Assembly: GCF_016592435.1 (NCBI RefSeq)
Contig: NZ_AP014545.1
Span: 124,001-188,000 of the forward strand
Reading direction: 5' to 3'
Source of the DNA: Amphritea japonica ATCC BAA-1530
GTDB lineage: Bacteria; Pseudomonadota; Gammaproteobacteria; Pseudomonadales; Balneatricaceae
Length of the DNA stretch: 64,000 nt
In this document: in pieces, positions 28,253 to 38,619 of the stretch
Position numbering within the stretch: position 1 is the first letter of the stretch
How the letters are laid out: the number at the start of each line of letters is the position of its first letter
The notes under the pieces: model-generated
Databases searched by the model: none
What the model was told of the DNA's origin: nothing
Seen by the model: only the letters and a program-made list of their open reading frames with translations
Position numbers and translations under genes: made by a program

Positions 28253-29116
28253 TTAGCCTTTGAACTGGCTGATCAGGGGCGGATAGCCCTGCCGGAAACT
28301 GGGGTGTTTGAAGGAATAACCTGTCTCTTTGAGTCGCTTATTGTTGCAGCGTTTACTGCCGATAGTACGTCGGGCGGAGGTGTCGGTTATCTCGACGCCG
28401 AGCTGTTCAGAAAGCCAGTTGCTCACTTCGTGCAATGCCGCGGGTTCATCATCGCTGGCGAGGTAGATCGATGCCAGAGCCTGTCGTAGTGAACGTTGAT
28501 ATAAGTGTTCTAATACACCCACGCAATCATCCCGGTGAATTCTGTTGCTATAGCGAACCGGGTCCGATGGGTAGCCGGTGCCTCGATTGATCTGCCCGAG
28601 CATGTAGTTTCGTCCGGGACCATAAATCCCACTGAAACGCACGATAGTTGCAGGAACGCCGCTATTGAGTGCGATCCGCTCCGCTTCCAGCATAATTCTG
28701 CCTGAGAAATTTTCTGGTTGGGTCGTGGAGGTCTCATCGACCCACTCATGGTGTTCTTGATGGTAAACCGCGGTGCTGGAAACGAAGAAGAGTTGACGTA
28801 GCGTTATGCCCTGTTGTTGCAACGCGTTGAGTAGGTTGTTCAGGCCTTCCGGATACGCTGCGCGATAGACGGACTCATCCCGGGTACCTGCAGCCACCGC
28901 GTAGAACAGAGTATCTATCTGTTGCGGCAAATTAATAAGCGTGTCAGGCTGACTCAGATCAGCGCTAATTCCTTGGATACCGGGGGGAAGCTGGTTTATA
29001 TTACGACGGAGGCCAAAGACCGGGTATCCCTGCGTGATCAGATTAAGGCCAAGCTGGCTGCCGATATCACCGCAACCGGCGATTAGAATCTGATCCCTGT
29101 TTAACGTATGGCTCAA
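28253..29116 (-). CDS. NAD(P)-dependent SDR-family protein (YeeZ-like epimerase/dehydratase fold)
   Basis: Protein of 287 residues. The Rossmann motif GCGDIGSQLG is near residue 14. SSTAVYHQ and later residues resemble extended/atypical SDR proteins such as YeeZ. The typical YxxxK is not obvious, so catalytic activity is uncertain. Convergent and abutting with the permease gene; divergent from oxyR with 53 bp between. Confidence 0.75.
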   Translation of the reverse strand: MSHTLNRDQILIAGCGDIGSQLGLNLITQGYPVFGLRRNINQLPPGIQGISADLSQPDTLINLPQQIDTLFYAVAAGTRDESVYRAAYPEGLNNLLNALQQQGITLRQLFFVSSTAVYHQEHHEWVDETSTTQPENFSGRIMLEAERIALNSGVPATIVRFSGIYGPGRNYMLGQINRGTGYPSDPVRYSNRIHRDDCVGVLEHLYQRSLRQALASIYLASDDEPAALHEVSNWLSEQLGVEITDTSARRTIGSKRCNNKRLKETGYSFKHPSFRQGYPPLISQFKG

Positions 29117-29169
29117 TGTACTTATCCTGTTTCAGGTTGAGTTAGCATCATAACAAAGGAAAGCTGCGA

Positions 29170-30078
29170 ATGACTCTCACTGAGTTGCGTTACATCGTTA
29201 CTCTCGCCCAGGAACAACACTTTGGCCGCGCTGCTGAGCGTTGTTTTGTCAGCCAGCCAACCCTGAGCATAGCGGTGAAAAAACTGGAGGAGGAGCTGGG
29301 TACTGCGCTGTTTGAGCGAAGTAAACATGCGGTACGCGTGACCCCTGTTGGCCAGAAAGTTGTTCGCCAGGCACAGACGGTGCTGGAACAGGCTGAATCG
29401 ATTAAAGATCTTGCTCAGGAAGGCAAGGACCAGTTGGCCAGCCCGTTGCGGGTGGGTGCCATTTATACTATCGGGCCTTATCTTTTTCCTCACCTGGTGC
29501 CTGAATTGCAAAAGCGGGCACCTAAAATGCCACTTTATATCGAAGAGAATTTTACTGATAACCTGCGCCCTAAAATCCGCAATGGTGAGCTGGATGCGAT
29601 TATAGTTGCGTTGCCCTTCGATGAACCAGATATTCTGACCCGTCCACTCTATGAAGAACCGTTTAAAATGTTGCTGCCAAAGGACCATCCTCTGGCCAAT
29701 AAGGATCAGATAGACAGTCAGACGCTGCATGAACAGGATCTCTTACTTCTGGGTGAAGGGCATTGCTTCCGTGACCAGGTGCTGGAGGCCTGCCCGACTT
29801 TGTCAGGTAATGCGTCGGACCGACATACTGTAACCGAGGGGAGTTCGCTTGAGACTATTCGCATGATGGTAGCTTCCGGACTTGGAGCCAGTGTCATTCC
29901 GCAGTCTGCCACCGGGGGATATTATCGTTCCGATATGGTGGTTACTAAACCGTTTAAGGCACCGCCTCCGGTCCGCACAGTGGGGCTGGCCTGGCGGGCT
30001 AGCTTCCCTCGTCCGCAGGCGATTGACCTGTTGATAGAATCGTTGAATAGTTGTCCGATACTCGAAAACGAAGACTGA
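29170..30078 (+). CDS. oxyR: Hydrogen-peroxide-sensing LysR regulator OxyR
   Basis: 302 residues. N-terminal HTH MTLTELRYIVTLAQEQHFGRAAE and SQPTLSIAVKKLEEELG are almost diagnostic. The redox pair is visible in GEGHCFRDQVLEACP (Cys at about 199 and 208), the disulfide switch of E. coli OxyR. It activates catalase and peroxidase genes on oxidation. It is followed one base later by recG, an oxyR-recG pairing also recalled in pseudomonads. Confidence 0.96.
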   Translation: MTLTELRYIVTLAQEQHFGRAAERCFVSQPTLSIAVKKLEEELGTALFERSKHAVRVTPVGQKVVRQAQTVLEQAESIKDLAQEGKDQLASPLRVGAIYTIGPYLFPHLVPELQKRAPKMPLYIEENFTDNLRPKIRNGELDAIIVALPFDEPDILTRPLYEEPFKMLLPKDHPLANKDQIDSQTLHEQDLLLLGEGHCFRDQVLEACPTLSGNASDRHTVTEGSSLETIRMMVASGLGASVIPQSATGGYYRSDMVVTKPFKAPPPVRTVGLAWRASFPRPQAIDLLIESLNSCPILENED

Positions 30079-30079
30079 T

Positions 30080-32161
30080 ATGAACCGAATGGTCCTTGCG
30101 CAACTTCCGGTGACTGACTTGAAAGGAGTCGGAGCGGCGCTGGCACAAAAGTTGAGCAAACTGGAAATTTTCAGTTTACAGGATCTGCTATTTCATCTGC
30201 CTTCACGGTATCAGGATCGTACCCGGATTATGCCTATCGGGTCGTTGCGTCCCGGTGTTGAAGGGGTGATCGAAGGGGAGATAAAAGGGGCGGATATTTC
30301 CATGGGCCGTCGTCGTAGCCTGGTCTGTCGACTGCAGGATGGTACCGGCACGATTACCCTGCGTTTTTTCCACTTTTCAGCCGCCCAGAAAAATAATCTT
30401 AAAACGGGCACCCGTATTCGCTGTTTTGGTGAAATACGCACCGGGGCGAGTGGGTTGGAACTCTATCATCCTGAGTATCGGCGCGTTGATGAGGCAGAAG
30501 CGGCACCCGTTGAGGAGTCTCTGACGCCGATATATCCGACCACAGAGGGGCTGAATCAGGGGCGTTTGCGGGCATTGACGGATGGTGCACTGGCTTACCT
30601 TGCGGATGGTTCTCTGACTGAACTGATACCCGAGCCGCTGCGACAACAGTGGCAGTTGCCGCCTTTAAATGATGCCGTACACTATCTGCACCGTCCGCCT
30701 GTAGACGCAAACCAGACGCAGTTATTGGAGGGGTATCATCCTGCGCAGCGGCGCCTGGCGTTCGAAGAATTACTGGCACATCACCTCTCTCTTCTGAAAC
30801 TGCGTCAGCGTACCCGGCAACAGGGCGCCCCGGTATTAATCGCAACTGATCAGTATCAGAAGGCTTTTTTGCATAACCTGCCTTTCCCTCTGACGGGTGC
30901 GCAGCAGCGGGTTAGTCATGAAATTAGTGCTGATCTTGCTGAGCCCTTTCCCATGCTGCGATTGGTGCAGGGGGATGTTGGTTCAGGTAAAACGGTAGTG
31001 GCCGCTCTGGCGGCACTCCAGGCGGTTGAGGGTGGTTTTCAGGCGGCCGTGATGGCGCCTACTGAAATTCTGGCCGAGCAGCACTTCATCAACTTTGGCA
31101 ACTGGTTGGAACCGTTGGGTTTAAAAGTTGCCTGGCTGGCGGGCAAACTGAAAGGTAAGAAACGGCAGGAGCAACTGCAGGCTATGGCTGACGGTTCCGC
31201 CCATGTTGTGGTTGGTACCCATGCGCTGTTTCAGGATGAGGTTGTCTTTGCCAACCTGGGGTTGGTTGTTGTGGATGAGCAGCATCGCTTTGGCGTGCAC
31301 CAGCGCCTGGCACTCCGGGAGAAAGGACGGACAGACCATCGTTCGCCCCATCAATTGATTATGACCGCAACGCCTATTCCCCGCACACTGACTATGAGCG
31401 CTTATGCTGATCTGGATTGTTCGATCATTGATGAGTTACCACCAGGCCGGACACCGGTTAATACGGTAGTGATATCAGACCAACGACGTCCGGAGGTTGT
31501 GCAGCGGGTTCAGGATGCCTGTGGACAGGGACGGCAAGTGTATTGGGTCTGCACACTGATAGAAGAGTCGGAAGCGTTGCAGTGTCAGGCGGCAGAAGTG
31601 ACTGCCGAAGCCTTACGGGAAGCGTTGCCAGAACTGCGTATCGGTTTAATTCATGGGCGGATGAAACCCGCCGAAAAAGCCGGGATTATGGCCAGCTATA
31701 AAGCCGCTGAGCTGGATTTGCTCGTGGCGACAACGGTGATTGAGGTGGGGGTCGATGTGCCGAACGCCTCGGTGATGATTATCGAGAATCCAGAGCGTCT
31801 GGGGTTGGCTCAGTTACACCAATTGCGCGGCCGGGTTGGGCGTGGATCGGTCGAGAGTTTCTGTCTGCTGATGTATCATGCGCCTCTTTCTCAACAGGGG
31901 CGAGAACGACTGGGCGTTATGCGAGAAACGACGGATGGCTTTCGTATCGCTGAAAAAGATTTGGAATTGCGTGGGCCGGGTGAGGTGCTGGGTACCCGGC
32001 AGACTGGCATGATCTCTTTTAAAGTGGCTGATTTACAGCGGGATGCGGATCTGCTGACTCGGGTTAAACAAGTTGCCAGCCAGATAGCGATTGACCCGCA
32101 GTTGAGTGATGCAATCATTCAGCGCTGGCTGGGGCGGGATGAGAAGTATGCGGCAGTTTAA
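30080..32161 (+). CDS. recG: ATP-dependent DNA helicase RecG
   Basis: 693 residues. Branch migration helicase for stalled forks and Holliday junctions. Wedge domain with an OB fold (about 60-160), then SF2 helicase motifs: Walker A GDVGSGKT (about 297), DEQH in VVDEQHRFGVHQR, TATPIPRTL, and late LVATTVIEVGVDVPNAS and QLRGRVGRG. Starts one base after the oxyR stop, so probably cotranscribed. Confidence 0.97.
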   Translation: MNRMVLAQLPVTDLKGVGAALAQKLSKLEIFSLQDLLFHLPSRYQDRTRIMPIGSLRPGVEGVIEGEIKGADISMGRRRSLVCRLQDGTGTITLRFFHFSAAQKNNLKTGTRIRCFGEIRTGASGLELYHPEYRRVDEAEAAPVEESLTPIYPTTEGLNQGRLRALTDGALAYLADGSLTELIPEPLRQQWQLPPLNDAVHYLHRPPVDANQTQLLEGYHPAQRRLAFEELLAHHLSLLKLRQRTRQQGAPVLIATDQYQKAFLHNLPFPLTGAQQRVSHEISADLAEPFPMLRLVQGDVGSGKTVVAALAALQAVEGGFQAAVMAPTEILAEQHFINFGNWLEPLGLKVAWLAGKLKGKKRQEQLQAMADGSAHVVVGTHALFQDEVVFANLGLVVVDEQHRFGVHQRLALREKGRTDHRSPHQLIMTATPIPRTLTMSAYADLDCSIIDELPPGRTPVNTVVISDQRRPEVVQRVQDACGQGRQVYWVCTLIEESEALQCQAAEVTAEALREALPELRIGLIHGRMKPAEKAGIMASYKAAELDLLVATTVIEVGVDVPNASVMIIENPERLGLAQLHQLRGRVGRGSVESFCLLMYHAPLSQQGRERLGVMRETTDGFRIAEKDLELRGPGEVLGTRQTGMISFKVADLQRDADLLTRVKQVASQIAIDPQLSDAIIQRWLGRDEKYAAV

Positions 32162-32216
32162 GGCTGCTGTTAACTGTTTGAACATTTAAATTATTGTTTC
32201 ATTGTAAGAGTTTGCT

Positions 32217-33185
32217 ATGTCTGTGCCCCCATGTCGTTTTTCTATTGCTGAGTCTGACTCGCCTGTTGAGTTGTTGCCCCGGGATCTGAGTGCCTGGCGG
32301 CAGGGCAATTGTGGCGTCGACTACGTACACCGGCTTGAGTCGGGTGTAGCCGGCCCGGAGCTGGTTATCCAGGCGTTGACCCACGGAAATGAAATTTGTG
32401 GCGCTAACGCCTTGTTGTGGCTGCTGGAAAGGGGTGTCCGTCCGGTTAAAGGGTCACTGACACTGATCTTTGCTAACGTCGAGGCTTATAATGCTTTTGA
32501 CCCGCAACGTCCTTTTGCCAGTCGCTGCCTCGATGAAGACATGAATCGGGTCTGGCATGCGTCGCGGCTTACCCAGCCGGATACTCATGAAGCTCGACGG
32601 GCGATTGAACTACTGCCGTTCATCGAAAATGCAGATAGTCTGCTGGATCTTCATTCCACAACTTTTGCTGTTGCGCCGATGTTGATCTACCCGAACAACG
32701 AATGTAATCGGCGATTTGCCGATCAGTTGGCATTTCCTTTTCCTCATCTCTTATATGATTTGGGCCAGTATCACACCGGGATGCTGATCTCTGAGCATGA
32801 GCGTCATAGTGATGGCGGATTCTCACTGGTAGCTGAATGTGGTCAGCATTTTGCTGAGTCGACCAGCCGGCAAGCTCTGGCAATCACGCTGCGGTTTCTT
32901 AAACTACACGATATGCTTGATGAAGCCGTTGAACTGACTGACTGGGGGTATCTGCCTGATAGCACCGCAGGGCATTACAGAATCGACCGGGTACTTAAGG
33001 CGGAAAGTGAACGTTTTCGGTTTGTTGAGCCCTTTAATGGATTTGAGCGATTTAATAAAGGTGAATTGATTGCCACCGATGATCAGGTGTTGGTCGCAGC
33101 CCCATTCGACAACTGTGCCTTGATTATGCCCGCCCGGGTACCGATTGTCGGGGAAGAGGTGGTTACTTTGGCAGAGTGTCTCTGA
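32217..33185 (+). CDS. Succinylglutamate desuccinylase/aspartoacylase-family zinc hydrolase (AstE-like)
   Basis: 322 residues. Zinc-site motifs: HGNE (about 59-62), DEDMNRVW and DLHST (about 145), with a late Glu in LVAECGQHF. This is the M14-like AstE/ASPA family. The AST operon at 55145-62305 lacks an astE at its end, so this protein could supply the last step (succinylglutamate to glutamate plus succinate). However, its sequence is that of the broader family rather than classical AstE, and it is linked to a DUF501 gene instead. Downstream gene is 25 bp away. Substrate open. Confidence 0.8.
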   Translation: MSVPPCRFSIAESDSPVELLPRDLSAWRQGNCGVDYVHRLESGVAGPELVIQALTHGNEICGANALLWLLERGVRPVKGSLTLIFANVEAYNAFDPQRPFASRCLDEDMNRVWHASRLTQPDTHEARRAIELLPFIENADSLLDLHSTTFAVAPMLIYPNNECNRRFADQLAFPFPHLLYDLGQYHTGMLISEHERHSDGGFSLVAECGQHFAESTSRQALAITLRFLKLHDMLDEAVELTDWGYLPDSTAGHYRIDRVLKAESERFRFVEPFNGFERFNKGELIATDDQVLVAAPFDNCALIMPARVPIVGEEVVTLAECL

Positions 33186-33210
33186 AAATAATTGCGGATA
33201 AGAACTTAAA

Positions 33211-33723
33211 ATGACGATAACAGAGCAGCAGTTTGAATTGATTGAAACACAGCTGGGACGAAAGCCCCGGGGGCTGGTTGATATCGCCTGGCAAAACAAG
33301 CAGGGAGTTCCTGCTGTGTTACAGATGCGCTCTTTGGTAGATGATCAGCCTTTTCCGACCTTATATTGGCTTAGTTCTAAAGATCTTTATCAAGCGATCG
33401 CTGAGATAGAGACTGGCGGAGAAGTAAAACGTATAGAGCTGCAAATTGAAACCGATGATGATCTGCGGGCGAACCATCTGGCAGACCAGCAGCGCTATGT
33501 TGATCTGCGCTGGAAGATGATGGCTGAGAATGATCGTCGGAGAATAGAAGAGCTGGGCTTTACTGAGTTGTTCAATTGTTATGGTATCGGTGGGATCAGA
33601 CACTGGGATAAGGTGCGCTGCCTGCACATGCAGTATGCCTATCATTTAGCTGTAGGGGGGACAGCGATAGGTTGTTTGCTGGATGAACGATACGCTTTGA
33701 AAGAGCTGGAACTCTCTCTTTAA
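33211..33723 (+). CDS. DUF501 family protein
   Basis: 170 residues, cytosolic, no signal peptide. The family core is visible: LGRKPRGLVDIA near the start, and VRCLHMQYAYHLA with the GCLLD ending. Function of DUF501 is unknown. It follows the AstE-like gene by 25 bp and the pair ends at a strong terminator. Confidence 0.85.
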   Translation: MTITEQQFELIETQLGRKPRGLVDIAWQNKQGVPAVLQMRSLVDDQPFPTLYWLSSKDLYQAIAEIETGGEVKRIELQIETDDDLRANHLADQQRYVDLRWKMMAENDRRRIEELGFTELFNCYGIGGIRHWDKVRCLHMQYAYHLAVGGTAIGCLLDERYALKELELSL

Positions 33724-33742
33724 CCGCTGAGTACGAGTCATA

Positions 33743-33769
33743 AAAAAGCAGGCATATAGCCTGCTTTTT
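33743..33769. terminator. Bidirectional terminator
   Basis: AAAAAGCAGGC (33743-33753) and GCCTGCTTTTT (33759-33769) form a perfect 11-bp stem with A- and T-runs on both ends. Serves the DUF501 gene on one strand and the ferredoxin gene on the other. Confidence 0.9.
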
Positions 33770-33797
33770 AATTAGTTAGTGCAATGGAGGCTGCTTA

Positions 33798-34061
<264 letters not shown>

Positions 34062-34077
34062 TCATAAATACTAAAAA

Positions 34078-34590
<513 letters not shown>

Positions 34591-34744
34591 TTAGCAAATC
34601 CGCAAGTGCGCGATATTAGCTGAAATAGAAGGCTATCACAAATACAATAATGGAATGTATTGATCTTGTTCGGTTATAAGAAGTATTTTTTTAATTACAT
34701 TATAGAATATAAGTGGTGTTTTTGATGGCTAGGGAGGTGGTTAG

Positions 34745-36007
34745 ATGAAGCTTCAACAGCGAGTATCCATGTTACTGATTGTGCTTGGTGTCACTGTTCT
34801 GAGTGGTTGTCAGACGTTGCAGAGCCTTGATAAGGGGCTATACAACGTTGCAGAGTCGATCAGTGAAACCGATAGAGTGACCGGGCAGCGTACCTTGAGT
34901 GCGGCTGATCGTAGTGCTCAAATTCGCCAGGGCAATGCTGCTGTCGAACAGATGTTGGTCACAGAGAAAAAAGCGGGCCGAAAAATTAATGCAGCACTTG
35001 ATCGCAAGCAGTATCAGCGTCTTGTCCGTATTTTTGATCGAATTCATCAGGTAAGCCATTTGAGTAAAGAACGCTGGCAGCCAGTTTTGATTGACCGGAA
35101 TTCATTTAATGCCTTTACCACCGGAGGTACTTATATTGTGGTGCACAGTGGTTTGATGCGACAACTAAATGATGCCGAAGTTGCTGCGGTAGTCGGGCAT
35201 GAGATCGCCCATACCGTCGCGAATCATGTAGGTGAGCGGCAGACGACACAACAATTGAGTTTACTGGCTTCCAGCGCGGCTCGTCAGAAAGGTTATCAGG
35301 CCGCTTACACACATGAGCTGGAGCGAGAAGCGGATCGTATCGGTGTTTTGTATAGTGCACTGTCGGGCTTTGATCCCTACGCAGCGACTAAAATCTGGCA
35401 GCGTCAGTATCAGCAAGAGGGCAATGCTCGTAGTTTGTTCGCTCATGATCATCCTGTGAATGCCGAGCGGGCGGCTGAAACTAAAGTGTTGGCTAATAAG
35501 GTTAAACAGTATTATCAACCAGGTCGGATTAACCCCAACGCCGCAGTGCTCAGAGATAATAACAGCCTGTGGCGAAAACGAGATAACCGTGATGCCGCTA
35601 CCGCTGGTGAAGGCGGCGGTGTTTCTGCAATTTTATCCACAGCGTTAGGGGCTTATGTCGGGCATCAGCAGGCAAAACAGGAAGCTGTACGCCAGTCTCA
35701 ACATGCCCAGTTTGTCCAGGCTGTGGAAAAGTACATGAAACTTGAGCAGCAAAAAAGAGCCTCGAATACCAGTTGGGCAACCCGCTGGCGCTATTCAGGT
35801 AACCGGGCCCTTAGAGGTGTTGTTATGGGCTTTCTGGCGCAGGACAGTAAAGGAAAGGTTCATCGTTATGTTGCCCACCAGCCAGGCGTCGTCCGTCCGG
35901 GACAGCGTTTCGATGTGACGTTTGTTATGAAGGATGGCGTAACTTTGAAGCAGCTAGAAAAGATGAAGGCCCGGTATTATGTTGATGATGCGCTGCCGGC
36001 TAATTAA
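34745..36007 (+). CDS. M48-family metalloprotease lipoprotein
   Basis: 420 residues. Lipoprotein signal peptide with lipobox LSGC (Cys about 22). The M48 zinc site HEIAH is at about 150 with the third ligand in the EREADRIG segment. The N-terminal half resembles LoiP/YcaL-type periplasmic proteases. The C-terminal 140 residues contain a Gln-rich helix and a short beta domain with WATRWRYSGNRALRGVVMGFL, not assigned. Likely envelope quality control. SD AGGGAGG lies before the ATG. Stands alone. Confidence 0.88.
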   Translation: MKLQQRVSMLLIVLGVTVLSGCQTLQSLDKGLYNVAESISETDRVTGQRTLSAADRSAQIRQGNAAVEQMLVTEKKAGRKINAALDRKQYQRLVRIFDRIHQVSHLSKERWQPVLIDRNSFNAFTTGGTYIVVHSGLMRQLNDAEVAAVVGHEIAHTVANHVGERQTTQQLSLLASSAARQKGYQAAYTHELEREADRIGVLYSALSGFDPYAATKIWQRQYQQEGNARSLFAHDHPVNAERAAETKVLANKVKQYYQPGRINPNAAVLRDNNSLWRKRDNRDAATAGEGGGVSAILSTALGAYVGHQQAKQEAVRQSQHAQFVQAVEKYMKLEQQKRASNTSWATRWRYSGNRALRGVVMGFLAQDSKGKVHRYVAHQPGVVRPGQRFDVTFVMKDGVTLKQLEKMKARYYVDDALPAN

Positions 36008-36379
36008 GAACAGTTTTTACATTAATGTAAGAAGCAGGTTGGCGTAGCAGCAGGAATGCTGTTTCGCTGCTTGCCAGAACATTACTGCGCTATATTACAC
36101 CTATAGATAAATAGTAACTCCTGCCCGCCTGATAGTGACCGTTCAGGTCAAGCGCGATGTACTCCGGTCTTAACATGAGTGTTGTCACGTTATTATTTTC
36201 GAATAACTAAGGGTAAACCCTTAGTTTTAGTTGATCTCCCTCAATAGATACGACAGACTAGCCTCAATCTAACAGGGCCTGTCTGAGGCGAACTTAACGT
36301 TTGCCGGCGATGAAGTGTCTATTTATTTTTCTGCCTGACCCGTGCTTGATCGGGCAGGTAAGCGGGAAGGGGATCTCTT
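36008..36379. other. Intergenic region with hairpin and possible Anr-like site
   Basis: No gene is seen in these 372 bases. They hold a perfect 9-bp inverted repeat (36205-36226) and TTGATCTCCCTCAA (36231-36244), which differs at one fixed position from the FNR/Anr consensus. The SD GGAAGGGGA of the next gene is at 36364-36372. Confidence 0.5.
36205..36226. promoter_or_regulatory. Perfect inverted repeat upstream of gabD-like gene
   Basis: AACTAAGGG and CCCTTAGTT flank a 4-base TAAA centre. It could be an operator for a dimeric regulator of the dehydrogenase gene, or a weak terminator of the M48 gene, since only a short T-rich run follows. Confidence 0.5.
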
Positions 36380-37801
36380 ATGTTTATCAATGGTGAGTGG
36401 ATTAAAGCGGATAACACCTTCGCAGTGTACAACCCGGCAACCGGTGAGGAGATTGCTCAGGTCGCGGATGGCACGCGGGCGGATACCAGACAGGCGATTG
36501 ATGCAGCATCTGCGGCGCTACCGGGGTGGTCTGCGCTGACTAACTATCAGCGTTCCGACTATCTGCGTCGCGCTTACGGTCTGATGATTGAACGTAAGAA
36601 AGAACTGGCGGCCTTGATGACTAAAGAGCAGGGTAAGCCGTTCAAGGCGGCAATGGCCGAAGTGCAGTATGGTGCGGACTACCTGCTCTGGTTTGCTGAG
36701 GAGGTGAAGCGTACCTACGGTGAAACGATTCCCTCTGCGCGTCCGGATCAGCGCTTTCTTGTCCAGCATATGCCGATCGGTGTGGTCGGGGCTGTCACCC
36801 CCTGGAATTACCCAGTCTCCATGATTACCCGTAAAGTGGCACCGGCAATTGCGGCGGGCTGCACTATTGTACTGAAACCGGCAGAAGCGACGCCGCTGTG
36901 CGCCATGGCTATCTTTGAAATACTGGAAGAGGCGGGTATTCCGGCGGGGGTGATTAACCTGGTAACTACTAATGATCCAGTGCCGGTAGGTGAAGAGCTT
37001 TGTACCAATCCGGTTGTGCGTAAGCTGACTTTTACCGGTTCCACAGCGGTCGGCAAAAAATTAGCGCAGGATGCCGCGCCACAACTAAAACGGGTCTCTA
37101 TGGAACTGGGTGGTCATGCGCCATTCATCGTGTTTGAAGATGCTGATCCGGTGCATGCGGCTAAAGGCGCGTCACTGGTGAAGTTTCTCAATACCGGACA
37201 GGCTTGTATCAGCCCGAATCGTATTTTTGTGCAGCGCTCGATTCTGGAGCCTTTTTTGGCGGAGTTTGAAAACCGCGTAAGCAAGATGAAAGCGGGTAAT
37301 GGTATGGAACCGGGGGTAAATATAGGTCCACTGGTGAATGATGCAGCGATTAGTAAGGTTAATAATCAGGTTGTGGATGCTGTAGATCGTGGCGCTAAAC
37401 TGCATGCCGGCGGTCAGGTACTGCGAGACGGCGAGCTGGGTCAGGGTAACTTTTATGCACCCACCTTGCTCAGCGGTGTGACCGAAGAGATGTTGATCTA
37501 TCGCGAAGAGACGTTTGGTCCGGTGGCAGCGGTGATTCCATTCGATACCCAGGAAGAAGTGCTGGCGATGGCGAATGATACTAACTATGGCCTGGCGGCT
37601 TACATCTATACCCAGAACATTTCACGCGCGATGCGTGTCTTTGAAGGGCTGCAATTCGGTATGGTGGGGATTAATGATATTAACCCAACCAGCGCGGCAG
37701 CGCCGTTTGGCGGTATGAAGGAGAGCGGTCTGGGTCGTGAAGGTGCGCGTGAGGGCCTGATGGAGTATTACGAAACTAAGCTGGCGGGGATCTCAATCTA
37801 A
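36380..37801 (+). CDS. NAD(P)-dependent aldehyde dehydrogenase, succinate-semialdehyde dehydrogenase type
   Basis: 473 residues, aldehyde dehydrogenase fold. Catalytic Cys in NTGQACISPNR (about 279), Glu in MELGGHAPF (about 245), cofactor loops FTGSTAVGK and TPWNYPVSM, and the end NPTSAAAPFGGMKESGLGREG. This pattern matches GabD-like enzymes, which oxidise succinate semialdehyde to succinate. Upstream GGAAGGGGA is a good SD. No gabT is next to it, so the physiological aldehyde is inferred. Confidence 0.85.
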   Translation: MFINGEWIKADNTFAVYNPATGEEIAQVADGTRADTRQAIDAASAALPGWSALTNYQRSDYLRRAYGLMIERKKELAALMTKEQGKPFKAAMAEVQYGADYLLWFAEEVKRTYGETIPSARPDQRFLVQHMPIGVVGAVTPWNYPVSMITRKVAPAIAAGCTIVLKPAEATPLCAMAIFEILEEAGIPAGVINLVTTNDPVPVGEELCTNPVVRKLTFTGSTAVGKKLAQDAAPQLKRVSMELGGHAPFIVFEDADPVHAAKGASLVKFLNTGQACISPNRIFVQRSILEPFLAEFENRVSKMKAGNGMEPGVNIGPLVNDAAISKVNNQVVDAVDRGAKLHAGGQVLRDGELGQGNFYAPTLLSGVTEEMLIYREETFGPVAAVIPFDTQEEVLAMANDTNYGLAAYIYTQNISRAMRVFEGLQFGMVGINDINPTSAAAPFGGMKESGLGREGAREGLMEYYETKLAGISI

Positions 37802-37854
37802 CCGACTTGTTTTCATTTGATCGTTTTTTAAGCCAGCAATGTCGACGGAAGCGG

Positions 37855-37914
37855 CTAGAACGCTGCTTCGCAGCTCGCTAGTGGCTAGACGTAAAACTTC
37901 GTTTTACTTGCTAG
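37855..37914. repeat. Two CTAG-bounded stem-loop repeats
   Basis: Units 37855-37881 and 37885-37914 each start and end with CTAG and contain a short stem around a TTC loop (GCTGC-TTC-GCAGC and GTAAAAC-TTC-GTTTTAC). Related units with a GAA/TTC loop lie at 38672-38828 on the other side of the lipoprotein gene. Stem sequences differ while CTAG and the loop are kept. Confidence 0.75.
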
Positions 37915-37953
37915 ATAAAAGCATTAAACCCAATGTTCCCGCTTTTCAAAAAA

Positions 37954-37977
37954 GCCTGCTTTCGACCCAAAGCGGAC
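37954..37977 (-). repeat. 24-bp repeat, left inverted copy
   Basis: The reverse complement of this segment matches 38620-38643 at 19 of 24 positions, with the shared frame GTCCGCTTT-n-GG and AAAG-n-AGGC. The two copies face each other across the orphan lipoprotein gene. Confidence 0.7.
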
Positions 37978-38082
37978 ATTATTGAAACATATTAACTAGC
38001 AGGAGAATGTCGTTACTCAGTTCACTGGAAAATTGCTACAGAGTTGAATATTCTTCTCTGATACAACAAGGTGGTTGGACTA

Positions 38083-38565
38083 ATGATATTGGACAAAGCA
38101 ATTACGCGCATTCTAAGAATAATCAACATAACGCTTATCACGGTATTCATTGCAGGCTGTTTTTCTGATGATAATGAATATATCTCAGTTCCAGTCTTAA
38201 GTGAGTGCGAAGAGTTTTCGGAAAGCTTAATTAGCAAGATAGAGGCTAAAGGTGATTATCGTGTAGAGTTGCGCAAGTTTTATCGAAAGCCTGTCTCTCA
38301 CAGTGAACTGTATGGCTACCTAAACATATATACAGGTTCAAAAAAGATAAGCAGTTTTCTAAGACAGGATTTGATCACTTTTGAAGCGTATTGCTATGCG
38401 GATACGGAAATTGCTTCTTATTACAGTGTAATTCCTCAAGAGGTGTCGGACGTAATTGAAAAAAGGGTAAGTGGATCCTATAGAGAAGATGGCGTGTATA
38501 TAAAGGTTGATGGTGATGAGTTGTATATTTACTTAAATAAGCTAGATTCTTCTGATTACAGGTGA
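38083..38565 (+). CDS. Orphan small lipoprotein
   Basis: 160 residues from the ATG at 38083; a GTG 12 bases upstream is in frame, but AGGTGG sits well for the ATG. Hydrophobic signal segment about 8-25, ending in the lipobox IAGC, followed by a short acidic linker. The remaining ~135 residues are soluble, mixed alpha/beta, with no family I recognise. The gene is markedly AT-richer than rsmD and gabD on either side and is enclosed by two repeat families, pointing to recent acquisition. Function unknown. Confidence 0.65.
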   Translation: MILDKAITRILRIINITLITVFIAGCFSDDNEYISVPVLSECEEFSESLISKIEAKGDYRVELRKFYRKPVSHSELYGYLNIYTGSKKISSFLRQDLITFEAYCYADTEIASYYSVIPQEVSDVIEKRVSGSYREDGVYIKVDGDELYIYLNKLDSSDYR

Positions 38566-38619
38566 AGGTAAAATAGAGCCGTTATCTGGTTGAATGATCA
38601 CAGTTATTAAAATGATTAC

